DNA from: Inhella inkyongensis
GTDB lineage: Bacteria; Pseudomonadota; Gammaproteobacteria; Burkholderiales; Burkholderiaceae_C
Direction of reading: 5' to 3'
DNA length: 64,000 nt
Assembly: GCF_005952805.1 (NCBI RefSeq)
Contig: NZ_CP040709.1
Span: forward strand, 2,914,001-2,978,000
Position numbers and translations under genes: made by a program. The notes beneath the pieces are model-generated. The model was not told the DNA's origin, did not search any database, and saw only the letters and a list, made by a program, of their open reading frames with translations. Below, piece by piece: positions 8,523 through 17,189 of the stretch. Position 1 is the stretch's first letter; every line of letters begins with the position of its first letter.

Positions 8523-10487
8523 TCAGCGGTTGTCGCGCCGCGGCAGGGATTCGTCCTTATCGCGCGTGCGACCTTCGGGCTGACGGCGCGGCGCCTCGGG
8601 CTCGCTGCGCTGCGGACGCTGCGGCATCTGGACTTCGGGGCGACGGGGCTCCTCACGGCGCTCGGGACGCACTTCCTGGCGCGGCTCGAAGCGGGGCTCC
8701 TCGCGGCGCTCCGGACGCTCCGGTCGCTCGAATCGTTCCACTCGTTCGATGCGCTCGGGCCTCGACGGCTCTGCACGCTGAATGGGTGCGGGCTCAAAGC
8801 GGCGGGGCAGGCGCTCCTCACGGGCCTCGACGCGCTCACGCTCCTCGCGCACCTCTTCGCGCTGCAGTTCGCGACGCGGCCAGACCGACTCCCGTTGCGG
8901 CAGGCCGGATTGGGTGCGCGGCTCTTCCCGCCGCTCGCCCGGCTCCGTGCGCGAGAGCTCTTCGCGTCGCTGCGGCAGGGGCTGACGCAAGACCTCACGC
9001 GCATCCTCACGCGGCTCGGCCCTCAAGGGCATGACAGGCTCAGGCCCACGCTGGGGCATGGGGGCTTCGCCCGCAGACCGGACCAATCCACCACCTGCGC
9101 GGCGGCTCGGCCCCTCTTCAAGACTCTGCGCAGCGCGGACCGGCAATCCATCAACACGCGCCGGGCCATAGGGGATGGGCTTCAACTCCCGCAGCACCTG
9201 CTCATCACGCACGGGCATGGGTCGCGCAGCCCGCTGCCCGGCCTCGACCATCAGGCTACTGATGGCACCCGGCACCTGACGGTTCTGGTGCGTGTAGTGA
9301 GGGCCCATGCCCCCATTCGGCTCAGCCGGACGGCGCACGGTGTGTACCGGCTCGGTATTGATGCGCTGCAAGTATGTCGGGCTGTGGCGGTACCAGGGCA
9401 CAAACACCTCGCGCGGTGCCAGCGGCACCCAGGCCACCGGCGGCACCCATCGGCTGCCAATGTTCACGCCCACTTGCACTGAGCCGCCGCCTACCCAGGC
9501 CACCAACGCCGGTGCAAAGACCGGGCGGAGCACCCGTTGGCCCGGGCTCCAGCACCAGCGACCGCGCCAATGCACCCAACGGCCATAGTGCGAGGTCGCG
9601 TAGCCCCAGGGCAGGTCATCCACCCAGGTCCAGCCCCAGTGACGGCTCCAGGTCCAACGCCCATGGCGATAGGGCGCCCAATCGACCGCAATTCGGGTCG
9701 GAATCCAGATCGCGCCGTAGTCGGCGCTGTGATCCCAGCGACCATGGTCGTCGAGCTCATCGGCCCCGGTCAGTTCGGGCGAGACATAGCGGTAGGCCGG
9801 ACGATCGAGACGCGCAAAGCGGTCGTCACCGCGGCCAAAGCCCAGGTCCGCCACCAACCACTGGCCAAACCCATCGTGACGCAGCAGGCGGCTGCGCTCG
9901 GCGCGCGGGCCGCCATCCCACCAGACTTCGATCTGCTCGGGCGCATCGGCCCAGACGGGCGCATCCCCCCGGCCGCGACCCTCGAAACGCATCCGGCCCT
10001 CAAAGGCCTGGGCACGGCTGGCAGTACTCAACTGATCAATGCGGTAGGCCCCCACGCCGTCGAAGCGGAACTGACCCTCTTGCGTGCGCACCACCGCCTC
10101 GCGGGCCGCCTCGGTGGTCACCCAACGCAGCGCCAGCGCACCCCGATCGAGGGCCAGATCGATGCGCTCCTCGTCCAAACGCAACAGCTCCACTTGAGCG
10201 CGCTCGTTCAACCACAAGGCACTGGAGCCAATGCGCAGCCCGACTCGCGCGTGTTCGTCCACCCGCAGTCGGTCACCCTCGGCCAGGCTTTGGTTGCGCA
10301 CCAACGGCTGCCACTCGCGCTCATCGGCATCAAACCACCAGGCCTGACCGCTCAACTCGGCCACGCGTGCCACCCGGGTGGGTGGATCGGCAAAGGTCGG
10401 CAAGGCCAGCAGGGTGAGCAGCAGCAACAGCAGGGCCTGCAGGCCCCACCAATTCCGCAGGGGGGTGGGCAATGGCTTGGTTTTCAC
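8523..10487 (-). CDS. FecR/DUF6600 protein with long charged C-terminal tail
   Basis: This 654-residue exported protein starts at GTG 10487, preceded by AAGGAG. After a signal sequence ending in LALPTFADPP comes a FecR-like beta domain (about residues 35-200). Next is a Trp/Tyr-rich DUF6600-type region with repeated GRW motifs (HGRWTWSRHWGWTWV, HYGRWVHWRGRWCWSP). From about residue 430 the chain becomes low complexity, rich in Arg, Glu and Pro, with repeated blocks of the RREEPR type, and is presumably disordered. The function is unknown; an envelope location is inferred. It lies 71 bp downstream of def on the same strand and ends 3 bp from the esterase stop codon. Confidence 0.82.
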   Translation of the reverse strand: MKTKPLPTPLRNWWGLQALLLLLLTLLALPTFADPPTRVARVAELSGQAWWFDADEREWQPLVRNQSLAEGDRLRVDEHARVGLRIGSSALWLNERAQVELLRLDEERIDLALDRGALALRWVTTEAAREAVVRTQEGQFRFDGVGAYRIDQLSTASRAQAFEGRMRFEGRGRGDAPVWADAPEQIEVWWDGGPRAERSRLLRHDGFGQWLVADLGFGRGDDRFARLDRPAYRYVSPELTGADELDDHGRWDHSADYGAIWIPTRIAVDWAPYRHGRWTWSRHWGWTWVDDLPWGYATSHYGRWVHWRGRWCWSPGQRVLRPVFAPALVAWVGGGSVQVGVNIGSRWVPPVAWVPLAPREVFVPWYRHSPTYLQRINTEPVHTVRRPAEPNGGMGPHYTHQNRQVPGAISSLMVEAGQRAARPMPVRDEQVLRELKPIPYGPARVDGLPVRAAQSLEEGPSRRAGGGLVRSAGEAPMPQRGPEPVMPLRAEPREDAREVLRQPLPQRREELSRTEPGERREEPRTQSGLPQRESVWPRRELQREEVREERERVEAREERLPRRFEPAPIQRAEPSRPERIERVERFERPERPERREEPRFEPRQEVRPERREEPRRPEVQMPQRPQRSEPEAPRRQPEGRTRDKDESLPRRDNR

Positions 10488-10558
10488 GTGGCCCTCTCCT
10501 TGGATTCCTCTTGGGGGTGGACGCGTAACGCCGCCACCCCGGGTTTGGTGGACGGGCT

Positions 10559-11077
10559 TTACAAATCAGGGAACAAGACGTCGGTGAAGCCAAATCGACG
10601 GAAGTCACGCACCCGCATGGGAAATAACTGGCCGTCCAGGTGATCGCACTCGTGTTGAACCACCCGCGCGTGAAAGCCACTGACTTCACGCTCCAGCCAC
10701 GTCCCGTCAAGACTTTGGCCCCGGTAGCGGATGCAACGCGCCCGCCCCACCACACCACGCAGGCCCGGCACCGACAGGCACCCCTCCCAGCCTTCCTCAG
10801 GCTCGGGGTCCAGCACCTCGATCTCCGGGTTGATCAGGAGCGTTTCGGGCACCGGCTCCGCCTCGGGGTAACGTGCCAACTTTCCAAAACCAAACAGCAC
10901 CACGCGAAGATTCACGCCGATTTGCGGCGCGGCCAGCCCGGCACCGCCGGCCGCCACCATGGTGTCGCGCAGGTCCTGCACCAGTTCTTGCAGCGCCGGG
11001 GTATTGAAGGTCACCACGTTTTGCGCCACGCGCAGCAGGCGCGCATCGCCCATCCGCAAAATCTCGCGCACTGCCAT
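10559..11077 (-). CDS. def: Peptide deformylase
   Basis: This 172-residue metallo-enzyme removes the N-formyl group from nascent proteins. Its three diagnostic motifs are complete: GAGLAAPQIG (motif I), EGCLSVP (motif II, metal-binding Cys) and QHECDHLDG (motif III, HExxH). The start MAVREILRMGD is typical of the family. It is divergent from an MBL-fold hydrolase with only 17 bp between start codons. It is not next to fmt here, and the DUF6600 gene follows on the same strand. Confidence 0.95.
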   Translation of the reverse strand: MAVREILRMGDARLLRVAQNVVTFNTPALQELVQDLRDTMVAAGGAGLAAPQIGVNLRVVLFGFGKLARYPEAEPVPETLLINPEIEVLDPEPEEGWEGCLSVPGLRGVVGRARCIRYRGQSLDGTWLEREVSGFHARVVQHECDHLDGQLFPMRVRDFRRFGFTDVLFPDL

Positions 11078-11094
11078 CGGCTACCCTGCCCCTG

Positions 11095-12048
11095 ATGATG
11101 AATTCCGCCATTCTTCCAGACCACAGCGAGGACCTCGGCCATGGCATCTTTGCCATTGACACCGGCTTCACCCGCCCGCGTTTCGATGCCGCCTACCTGA
11201 TCGTCGAACAGGGCCGCGCCGCCTTCATCGACACCGGCACCAATTTCTCGGTGCCCCGTCTGCTGGAAGCGCTGGACGCCTTGGGCCTGCCGCGCACAGC
11301 GGTGGACTATGTGATCCCCACCCATGTGCATCTGGATCACGCCGGCGGTGTCGGCCTGCTGATGCAATCGCTGCCACAAGCCACCCTCATCTGCCACCCA
11401 CGCGGGCTGCGCCATTTGGTCGACCCGACCCAGCTCTGGGCCAGCGCCACCGCCGTCTATGGGCCCGAAGAAATGGCCCGCAGCTATGGTGAGCTGGTGC
11501 CAGTGCCCGCCGCACGGGCACGCGCCAGCAGCGATGAGATGGTGTTGGAACTGGCGGGGCGACCGCTGCGCCTCATCGACACCCCAGGTCACGCCAAGCA
11601 CCACCACTGCATCTGGGACGCGCGCAGTCGGGGCTGGTTCACTGGCGATACCTTCGGCCTGAGCTACCGCGAGCTGGACATCGCCGGCCAGGCCTGGGCC
11701 CTGCCCACCAGCACCCCGGTGCAGTTCGAGCCCGAGGCCATGAAGGCCTCGATCGCCCGCATGCTGGCCACCGAGCCCGAGTGCCTCTACCTGACCCATT
11801 ACGGCCGCGTGCGCGAGGTGGCACGGCTGGCGGCCCTGCTGAACGAGCTGATCGACGGCATGGTGCGCGTGGCGCGCCAGGCTCAGGCCGAGCGACACGA
11901 ACGCATCAAACAGGGCCTGTTGGATCTCTATGCCACCAGCCTGCGCGCCCACGGCTCAACGCTCAGCCAGGCCCAGATGACGGAGCTCCTGGCGCTGGAC
12001 CTCGAGCTCAATGCCCAGGGCCTGGAAGTCTGGTTGACCAAGAACTAG
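11095..12048 (+). CDS. MBL-fold metallohydrolase
   Basis: This 317-residue protein has an N-terminal metallo-beta-lactamase domain with the full metal-binding set: HVHLDHAGG, IDTPGHAKHHH and FTGDTFGLSYR. A helical C-terminal region of about 90 residues follows. Substrate cannot be assigned; related proteins include thiolesterases and lactonases. There are two adjacent ATG codons (11095 and 11098). Its TAG stop shares the palindrome CTAG (12045-12048) with the TAG stop of the convergent NHL-M23 gene. Confidence 0.88.
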   Translation: MMNSAILPDHSEDLGHGIFAIDTGFTRPRFDAAYLIVEQGRAAFIDTGTNFSVPRLLEALDALGLPRTAVDYVIPTHVHLDHAGGVGLLMQSLPQATLICHPRGLRHLVDPTQLWASATAVYGPEEMARSYGELVPVPAARARASSDEMVLELAGRPLRLIDTPGHAKHHHCIWDARSRGWFTGDTFGLSYRELDIAGQAWALPTSTPVQFEPEAMKASIARMLATEPECLYLTHYGRVREVARLAALLNELIDGMVRVARQAQAERHERIKQGLLDLYATSLRAHGSTLSQAQMTELLALDLELNAQGLEVWLTKN

Positions 12049-14078
12049 CGCAGCAAGTCCACGCTCGCGCTGGCGGAATTGCCCGCCGCATCCTGCACAA
12101 GAACCCTAAGCCGATAGCGACCCGGCGCAAGACGATGGCCCTCCAGTCGCTCCATCAAGGCGCGGCCATCGCGCACACGATTGCTGATCTCATAGCGCAT
12201 ACGCGTGTGCTGCGCGCCCTGCACCTGGATGCCGCTGCCGGGCGCAAACGCGATCGGTGTCGGTTCGGCATCCTGCGGCAGGCTGCGGTAGTCCTGACGC
12301 AGCTGCGGCGCCTCAAAACCCGGCAGCGGCTGTCCGGCAGCATTCAGCAGCTGCCAGCTAAGGCGCTGCACGCCCAGGCGACGGCGCGGCAAATTGCCAT
12401 CCACTTGATCCCAGGCCTCCACCACCACGCGCAGCGGGCGGCCATCCCAAGGCACAAGTCCCTGTGAGTTGGGCCGCAGTGCCCTACCCGTCTCATCCAA
12501 CAGTTCCAGCGCCTCGATACGCGGCATCTGGCGGTCGCTAAAGCCGGCAAAACCCAATTGCAAAGGGTCACGGGCGTAGGCGCTGGGGCCCAGCTCCAGA
12601 TGGACATGGGCCATCGCATTGACTGTGCCCAGCACCTCGCCCGCCTTGAAACGCGTGCCGCGCCGCACCAGCAAGTGATCGGCCCGGCCCCGTGCATCCT
12701 TGCGCACCACAAAGCGCTGCGGATCCAGGCTCGCGTTGCCGGCCTTGCGCCCCACTTTCATGTGGATATAGGCCAGCTCACCGAGGCTTAAGCCCTCCCC
12801 AAGCTCGCCAAAGGACCAAGCCGCCAGCGGGCTGCTGACCTTGGCCGAGGCGATGGCCCGCACCAGCCGCCCGGGGTCGGCCTGCACATCCAGACCCGCA
12901 TGCAGATGGTGACGATCCACCGCCGGCGATCTGCGGCGCGCCCGCACTTCGCCGATCGTGCCCACCACCTCGTGCGCCCGCAACTGCGGATCCAGCGGCC
13001 AGCGGCCCTGGGTATCGGGCAGGTTCCGATCCTGCGCAGGACCCATCGGACCGCCCACACTGCCAGGCACCCATCGATGCACGCGATAGCTCGCCGCGTC
13101 CGCCACCAGGATGCGGGACTGGGCATCCACCGCCAGCCCGCTCGGGCGCGCCAGCCTCGCCTCGGGCGGGCCGCTCAGTTCCTCCCAATCCGTGCACACG
13201 CCGCGCGGCGTGGCGCAACGCAACAGTCGGCCACGGGCCAGGGTAGTCACCAGCAAACGACCTTCGCGATCCAACGCCAACGCGATGGGACGGCGCAGCA
13301 TCGCCTCTTCGTCGCGCGGGTCCGACTTGGCCAGGGTCTGCACCTCGGCACTGGCCAGATGAATGCGCCTGATCGCATGGTTGCGGGCGTCCGCCACGTA
13401 GAGCAAGCCGGCCGTCGCATCCAGCGCCAGCCCAAGCGGGTGATCGAAGCTGGCACGCTCACCCACCCCATCCGCCTCACCCGGTTGGCCCGCCCCGGCC
13501 AGGGTGCGAACCCGCCCTTGCTCGATCACGCGGATGCGATGGTTGTAGGTGTCCGCCACATAGACGCGGCCCTGCGCGTCCGCCACCACGGCCATCGGTC
13601 CGTCAAACCTCGCTTGCGCAGCGGGACCATCGCGCCAGCCCACTTGACCATCGCCGGCCAGGGTGCGCAGCTGACCGTCCCGCTCCAACCGGCGAATGCG
13701 CTGGTTGCCGGTGTCGGCGATCAGCAGCTGCTGCTGCCCATCAAAAGCCAGGCCGCTCGGTGTATGCAGCTGCGCTTCGGTCGGCGCCCCATCGCGAAAG
13801 CCTTCGCGGCCAGAGCCCAGCACGCTGCCGACTCGCCCATCCGGTGCAATCCGACGGATGCGGTTGGTGTCGCCGCCATCGCTCACCCACAGGCTGCCAT
13901 CCGCCGCGACGGCCAGGCCAAAAGGATCGGAAAAGCGCGCTTGGTAGGCCGCGCCATCGCGCCAGCCTGGGTGTCCGTCGCCGGCCAAAAGCTGCAGGCG
14001 GCCGAGCGGCTGAGCCCACAGCGGTGAAGCAGCCAGCATGGCCGCGCAGCACAAGGCCGCTCGCAGAAATGTCAGCAC
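12045..14078 (-). CDS. NHL-repeat propeller fused to an M23 (LytM-like) peptidase domain
   Basis: This 677-residue exported protein has a signal peptide (residues 1-22, ending PLWAQ). Residues about 27-340 are NHL-type propeller blades: the pattern AGDGxxGWRDG, then a PxGLAVD-like strand and VADxxNHRIR, recurs four times clearly and then degenerates. Residues about 365-500 look like an M23 domain: HLHAGLD (391-397) supplies the HxGxD zinc ligands and HVHLELG (491-497) the HxH ligand. A C-terminal beta region of about 150 residues ends in an Ig-like RYRLRVLVQDAAGNSASASVDLL. The start is a GTG immediately after the ntrC stop (TGAGTG), so it is probably the last gene of the ntrBC operon. Peptidoglycan hydrolysis is possible but unproven, and blade count is approximate. 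Confidence 0.8.
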   Translation of the reverse strand: MLTFLRAALCCAAMLAASPLWAQPLGRLQLLAGDGHPGWRDGAAYQARFSDPFGLAVAADGSLWVSDGGDTNRIRRIAPDGRVGSVLGSGREGFRDGAPTEAQLHTPSGLAFDGQQQLLIADTGNQRIRRLERDGQLRTLAGDGQVGWRDGPAAQARFDGPMAVVADAQGRVYVADTYNHRIRVIEQGRVRTLAGAGQPGEADGVGERASFDHPLGLALDATAGLLYVADARNHAIRRIHLASAEVQTLAKSDPRDEEAMLRRPIALALDREGRLLVTTLARGRLLRCATPRGVCTDWEELSGPPEARLARPSGLAVDAQSRILVADAASYRVHRWVPGSVGGPMGPAQDRNLPDTQGRWPLDPQLRAHEVVGTIGEVRARRRSPAVDRHHLHAGLDVQADPGRLVRAIASAKVSSPLAAWSFGELGEGLSLGELAYIHMKVGRKAGNASLDPQRFVVRKDARGRADHLLVRRGTRFKAGEVLGTVNAMAHVHLELGPSAYARDPLQLGFAGFSDRQMPRIEALELLDETGRALRPNSQGLVPWDGRPLRVVVEAWDQVDGNLPRRRLGVQRLSWQLLNAAGQPLPGFEAPQLRQDYRSLPQDAEPTPIAFAPGSGIQVQGAQHTRMRYEISNRVRDGRALMERLEGHRLAPGRYRLRVLVQDAAGNSASASVDLLR

Positions 14079-15542
14079 TCAGTCTTCGGCGGGGTCCAGC
14101 CCCAGCTCCTGGATCTTGCGGGTGATGGTGTTGCGCCCGATGCCAAGCTGGCGCGCTGCATCCACCCGGCGGCCCTGGGTGTGGGCCAGGGCCGTCTCGA
14201 TCAGGGTAGCCTCAAAGCGGCGGCTGAGTTGATCCCAGACCTCGGGCGCACCGGCTTGAAGCAGCTCGCGCGCCTGCAAGGCCATGGCCTGCGGCCAGTC
14301 GGCGGCGCCCCCTACCGCCGCGGGCGGCGACGGCGCTACCGCCCTGGGCAGCGGCTGCGGGGCTGCAGCAGGCTCAAGGCTGGGTGCCGCAGCCAGCAGC
14401 TCGGGCGGCAGATCGCGCGGCTCCACCACTTGGCTGGGGGCCATCACGCACAGCCAATGGCAGAGGTTCTGCAGCTGACGCACGTTGCCGGGGAAATCGA
14501 AGGCCACCAAAGCCGCCAGCGCCGCCTCACTCAGACGCTTGGGCTCCACGCCTAACTCCTGCGCACTGCTGGCCAGGAAGGCGCGCGCCAGCAGCGGAAT
14601 ATCCTCGCGCCGCTCGCGCAAGGGCGGTAGGCGCAGGCGAATCACATTCAGGCGATGGAACAGATCCTCGCGGAAAGCGCCCTCGCGCACCCGGGCCTCC
14701 AAAGCCTGGTGGGTGGCGGCGATCACCCGCACCTTGGACTTGATGGGGCTGTGGCCCCCCACGCGGTAGTAGTGACCGTCGCTCAGCACCCGCAGCAGCC
14801 GGGTCTGCAGCTCCAGCGGCATGTCGCCGATCTCATCCAGAAACAGCGTGCCGCCCTCGGCCTGCTCGAAGCGTCCGCGCCGCTGGGCCTGGGCGCCGGT
14901 GAAGGCACCGCGCTCGTGACCGAAGAGTTCACTCTCCAGCAAGTCTTTGGGAATCGCCGCGGTATTGATGGCCACAAAGGGACCGGCAGCGCGCGGGCTG
15001 TGGCGGTGCAGCGCGCGCGCCACCAGCTCCTTACCGGCACCGCTCTCGCCGGTGATCAGCACCGTGACCTGACTCTGGCTCAAACGCCCGATGGCGCGAA
15101 ACAGCTCTTGCATCGCGGGCGCTTGGCCCAGCATCTCGGGGGCCTGCTCCTGCGCCTCTTGAGCCGCGGCCTCGCTGCGGCCCTGTTCCAGCGCGCGCTG
15201 CACCAGCTCCACCGCCTTTTGCAAATCAAACGGCTTGGCCAGGTAGTCAAAGGCCCCGCCCTGGAAGGCTGAGACCGCACTGTCCAGGTCGGAGTACGCC
15301 GTCATCACGATGACTGGCAGGCCGGGGTGCTGGGCCTTGATCTCCGCCAGCAGGTCCAGGCCCGAGCCGCCCGGCATGCGGATGTCGCTGATGAGCAGCT
15401 GCGGGCGATCGCCCTCGCTGAGCGCCGCACGCACCTCGCGGGTGCTGGCGAAGCTGCGCACCACGAGTCCCTCGCGGGCCAGGGACTTTTCCAGCACAAA
15501 GCGAATCGAGTGATCGTCATCGACGACCCAGATGGGGTTCAT
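14079..15542 (-). CDS. ntrC: Nitrogen regulation response regulator NtrC (NR-I)
   Basis: This 487-residue sigma-54 activator has a receiver domain with phospho-acceptor Asp in [12 protein letters not shown]. The AAA+ domain carries Walker A GESGAGKE, the sigma-54 contact loop ERGAFTGA, and Walker [12 protein letters not shown] Pro/Ala-rich linker follows, then a Fis-type helix-turn-helix ([22 protein letters not shown]) at the C-terminus. It is activated by NtrB under nitrogen limitation and turns on sigma-54 promoters such as the one seen upstream of glnA. The start follows the ntrB stop by 8 bp, and the NHL-M23 gene begins directly after its own stop. Confidence 0.96.
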   Translation of the reverse strand: MNPIWVVDDDHSIRFVLEKSLAREGLVVRSFASTREVRAALSEGDRPQLLISDIRMPGGSGLDLLAEIKAQHPGLPVIVMTAYSDLDSAVSAFQGGAFDYLAKPFDLQKAVELVQRALEQGRSEAAAQEAQEQAPEMLGQAPAMQELFRAIGRLSQSQVTVLITGESGAGKELVARALHRHSPRAAGPFVAINTAAIPKDLLESELFGHERGAFTGAQAQRRGRFEQAEGGTLFLDEIGDMPLELQTRLLRVLSDGHYYRVGGHSPIKSKVRVIAATHQALEARVREGAFREDLFHRLNVIRLRLPPLRERREDIPLLARAFLASSAQELGVEPKRLSEAALAALVAFDFPGNVRQLQNLCHWLCVMAPSQVVEPRDLPPELLAAAPSLEPAAAPQPLPRAVAPSPPAAVGGAADWPQAMALQARELLQAGAPEVWDQLSRRFEATLIETALAHTQGRRVDAARQLGIGRNTITRKIQELGLDPAED

Positions 15543-15550
15543 GGCAAGCG

Positions 15551-16612
15551 TTATGGCAATGGCAGCGTGATACGGAAGTCAGTGCGCCCGGGTTGGTTGT
15601 CGCAATCGATCAGGCCCTGATGCGCCTGCACGATGGTCTGCGCCAAGTGCAGGCCAAGCCCGGTGCCGCCCTCGCGCCCCGTCACCAGGGGAAAGAACAG
15701 ACGATCCCGAATCTCGGCCGGCACGCCCGGGCCGTTGTCTTCCACATGCAATTCGAGTGCCAGGCGCCAACGCTGCTTGCCCAGGGTGACCTGGCGCGCC
15801 ACCCGGGTGCGCAGAACGATCTGAGCTTCGCCGCGTTCGATCTGCGGCGCCAAGGCCTGCGCCGCGTTCTGCACCAGATTGAGCAGAGCCTGGATGAGCT
15901 GCTCGCGGTCGCCCCGGAACTCGGGCAAAGAGGTGTCGTAGTCGCGTCGGATCGTCAGGCCCTGGGGATGCTCCACCAGCACCAGCGAGCGCACCCGCTC
16001 GCAGACCTCGTGAATATTCACATCCCCCACCTCGTTCGCCCGACGGTGCGGGGCCAGCAGCCGGTCCACCAGGATTTGGAGGCGGTCGGCCTCGTGCACG
16101 ATGACCTCGGTGTACTCCAACAGCTCACTGCCCGGCCCCAGCTCCAGCGCCAGCAGCTGGGCCGCCCCGAGCAGGCCACCCAGCGGGTTCTTGATCTCAT
16201 GCGCCAGATTGCGCACCAGGTCCTTGCTGGAGCGCACCTGACCGAGCGAGCGCTCCTCGCGCTCATGACGCGCCTGCTGCGTGGCTTCCACCATCTCAAC
16301 GATCAGCCGGTCCGCCTCCTCGGTCTGGCTGACCAGCACCAGCACATCGAAAAGGTCTTCATGCGGCAGCGGGCCGCGCCGCAACTGGGCCTCGAAGCGG
16401 GCACTGGCGAAATCGTTGCCCTGCACGGCGGCCAAGGTGTCGTGCAGGCGCCGGGCATCCACAAACCACTCACCCAGATTGCGCTGCGCCGCGGCGCGGC
16501 GCGAGAGCCGCAACTGGTCCTCGAAAGCGGCATTGGCATGCAGCACCTGGCCGTCGGGGCGGACCACGGCCACCAAAGTGGCCAGCAAATCGAAGGGCGC
16601 GTAGGCGCTCAA
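15551..16612 (-). CDS. ntrB: Nitrogen regulation sensor kinase NtrB (NR-II)
   Basis: This 353-residue soluble histidine kinase has a PAS domain (about residues 5-115), a phospho-acceptor segment NLAHEIKNPLGGLLGAAQL, and a GHKL ATPase domain with N box LLNLVQNAAQA, G1 VEDNGPGVP and G2 GGTGLGLHLAQ. There is no membrane segment, as expected for NtrB. It phosphorylates NtrC when nitrogen is scarce and is switched to phosphatase by PII, whose gene is not in the window. It lies 7 bp after the DUF4124-like gene and 8 bp before ntrC. Confidence 0.95.
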   Translation of the reverse strand: MSAYAPFDLLATLVAVVRPDGQVLHANAAFEDQLRLSRRAAAQRNLGEWFVDARRLHDTLAAVQGNDFASARFEAQLRRGPLPHEDLFDVLVLVSQTEEADRLIVEMVEATQQARHEREERSLGQVRSSKDLVRNLAHEIKNPLGGLLGAAQLLALELGPGSELLEYTEVIVHEADRLQILVDRLLAPHRRANEVGDVNIHEVCERVRSLVLVEHPQGLTIRRDYDTSLPEFRGDREQLIQALLNLVQNAAQALAPQIERGEAQIVLRTRVARQVTLGKQRWRLALELHVEDNGPGVPAEIRDRLFFPLVTGREGGTGLGLHLAQTIVQAHQGLIDCDNQPGRTDFRITLPLP

Positions 16613-16619
16613 ACCCTGC

Positions 16620-17117
16620 TCAGAGCTTGGAGATCTCGCGCCGCAGGGCCTGCAGATCGGCCTCTTGGCGGGTGATGGCGGCCTTGAGCTCGTTCACCCG
16701 CTCCTGGTACTTGGCGAAGTTGCGCTCATCCCCGCGACGCTCGGGCTCACCGCCGTTGTACTCACGCTTGAGCGCATCCAGCTTGGCCTCGGCGTCGCGC
16801 AGCTCGCTCTCCAGCACCTTGCGGCGATCGCTGTCGCGCGCTTTTTGCAGGTCCGGGTCCACCTTGTCGCGCCCTGGATCGGCGCGCGCCGCCTCGGGCC
16901 GCCGCTCTGCCGCTGCCGCAGCCGCCTTGGGGCGCGGCCCTTGCAGCACCGACACGGGCGCCCCCTCGATGGACTTGCAACCCTTCTCTTGGGCCTCCTT
17001 GGCGCTCATCGCATCGGTGTAGAGCACCGGCGGGCCGGGACAGCGGTACACGACGGACTGGGCCTGGGCGGCACCACTGAGCAGCAACAGGGCAAACAAG
17101 GGTTTCATGCGGCGCAT
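16620..17117 (-). CDS. DUF4124-like exported protein with coiled-coil tail
   Basis: This 165-residue protein has a signal peptide (ending SGAAQAQ), then a short DUF4124-like module (VVYRCPGPPVLYTDAMSAKEAQEKGCKSI) with two cysteines, a basic/alanine-rich linker, and a heptad-rich helix (about residues 100-165) likely to form a coiled coil. Function is unknown. It sits between glnA and ntrB in the same direction. ATG at 17117 and 17108 are both possible starts; neither has a good Shine-Dalgarno. The glnA terminator ends only 15 bp upstream of 17117. Confidence 0.75.
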   Translation of the reverse strand: MRRMKPLFALLLLSGAAQAQSVVYRCPGPPVLYTDAMSAKEAQEKGCKSIEGAPVSVLQGPRPKAAAAAAERRPEAARADPGRDKVDPDLQKARDSDRRKVLESELRDAEAKLDALKREYNGGEPERRGDERNFAKYQERVNELKAAITRQEADLQALRREISKL

Positions 17118-17131
17118 TGTGGCGGAGGAAG

Positions 17132-17166
17132 AAAAAAGGGGCCGGACGATGTCGTCCTGCCCCCTT
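17132..17166 (-). terminator. Rho-independent terminator after glnA
   Basis: Read on the minus strand, GGGGGC-A-GGACG pairs with CGTCC-G-GCCCC around a short loop, followed by six T (plus-strand A at 17132-17137). It stands between the glnA stop at 17190 and the DUF4124-like gene. Confidence 0.85.
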
Positions 17167-17189
17167 CACGCAGCATCCGAAGATTCGGA

